A stretch of 32,710 bases of DNA, from assembly GCA_017473105.1 (NCBI GenBank), contig JAFUNE010000017.1:1-32710 (forward strand). Reading direction: 5' to 3'. Shown in pieces: positions 32,582 to 32,710 of this stretch. Positions within the stretch are counted from its first letter, which is position 1. Each line of letters begins with the position of its first letter. The translations under genes were made by a program, and so were the position numbers. Source of the stretch: Bacilli bacterium. GTDB lineage: Bacteria > Bacillota_I > Bacilli_A > RF39 > UBA660. The notes under the pieces are model-generated. The model saw only the letters and a list, made by a program, of their open reading frames with translations. It had not been told where the DNA came from and made no database searches.

Positions 32582-32612
32582 AAACCCCTAGTTAGAAATT
32601 AACTAAGGGTTT
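32582..32612. repeat. Second hairpin overlapping the stop of the partial gene
   Basis: A 13-nt inverted repeat (32582-32594 with 32600-32612), one mismatch, 5-nt loop. It encloses the stop codon of the partial gene. Only the plus strand has a T-rich tail here, so it may be a terminator for plus-strand transcription or simply a transcript-stabilising hairpin. Confidence 0.45.
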
Positions 32613-32708
32613 TATTTTGAAATATTTTATAAAATTAAATATATTTTTTACCTTATTAACAACATTTTCTAATATATCGAATATATTTCTTTTAGTTTCA
32701 TTTGTTTT
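32592..32708 (-). CDS. 3' end of an unidentified gene (5' part outside window)
   Basis: An open frame from the window edge gives 38 residues ending in YFKIKPLVNF, then TAA. It is rich in Lys, Asn, Ile and Phe, with an amphipathic look. Too little is present to assign a family. The frame is open to the edge, and two hairpins, one of them a good terminator, follow its stop. Both points support a real gene. Confidence 0.45.
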   Translation of the reverse strand, partial: KTNETKRNIFDILENVVNKVKNIFNFIKYFKIKPLVNF

Positions 32709-32710
32709 GG

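Noticed and set aside
1..32710. Mycoplasma-type code with TGA as Trp
   Set aside because: Conserved Trp positions use TGG, several genes end in TGA at the expected length, and peptidoglycan genes are present.

Overview
The window is very AT-rich and densely packed. Most genes lie on the minus strand, and they use TGG for Trp and all three standard stops. The order rlmN-prpC-prkC-rsgA-rpe, the T-box leaders in front of alaS and asnS, the asnS-gatCAB operon and the MurT/GatD peptidoglycan-amidation pair point to a low-GC Gram-positive bacterium with a cell wall. An uncultured gut Bacilli lineage (RF39/Erysipelotrichales-like) is my best guess. That placement is inference from gene content and base composition only.

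Layout. 1-1000: the 3' end of an IS30-family transposase and a small polytopic membrane protein. 1041-4680: murT-gatD on the plus strand, converging on pssA-psd (phosphatidylserine, then phosphatidylethanolamine synthesis). 4700-9510: an accessory block. It holds a peptidase-C39 ABC transporter followed immediately by two tiny overlapping genes for double-glycine-leader peptides with GxxxG motifs, which looks like an undescribed two-peptide bacteriocin. Upstream of the transporter are a 73-residue protein and a 725-residue ankyrin-like repeat protein with an HELGH zincin motif. 9583-14627: the rpe/rsgA/prkC/prpC/rlmN housekeeping operon. 14727-16711: an alaS without its C-terminal domain, under an Ala T-box. 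16715-19365: two membrane proteins with long low-complexity tandem repeats. 19448-24288: gatB, gatA, gatC and asnS under an Asn T-box. 24291-26413: hisS and an orphan kinase-like protein. 26446-28279: a prepilin-like protein with a Cys/Tyr-rich tail and a divergent membrane protein. 28291-30038: two unrecognised soluble proteins in one operon. 30100-32524: three tandem paralogous HipA-like kinases without HipB. 32592-32708: the 3' end of one further gene.

The most interesting candidate system is the peptide/transporter cluster at 4702-7037. The transporter's N-terminal protease has its Cys-His-Asp triad. The two peptides carry near-identical 12-residue leaders ending in GG and AG, and each mature part has GxxxG helix-helix motifs and a single Cys. 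One peptide has no ATG, GTG or TTG start: a strong ribosome binding site sits in front of ATA codons. No immunity gene is obvious. Also worth following are the repeat/zincin protein, the triple HipA-like array, a GatD without its nucleophilic Cys, the shortened AlaS and the Cys-rich prepilin.
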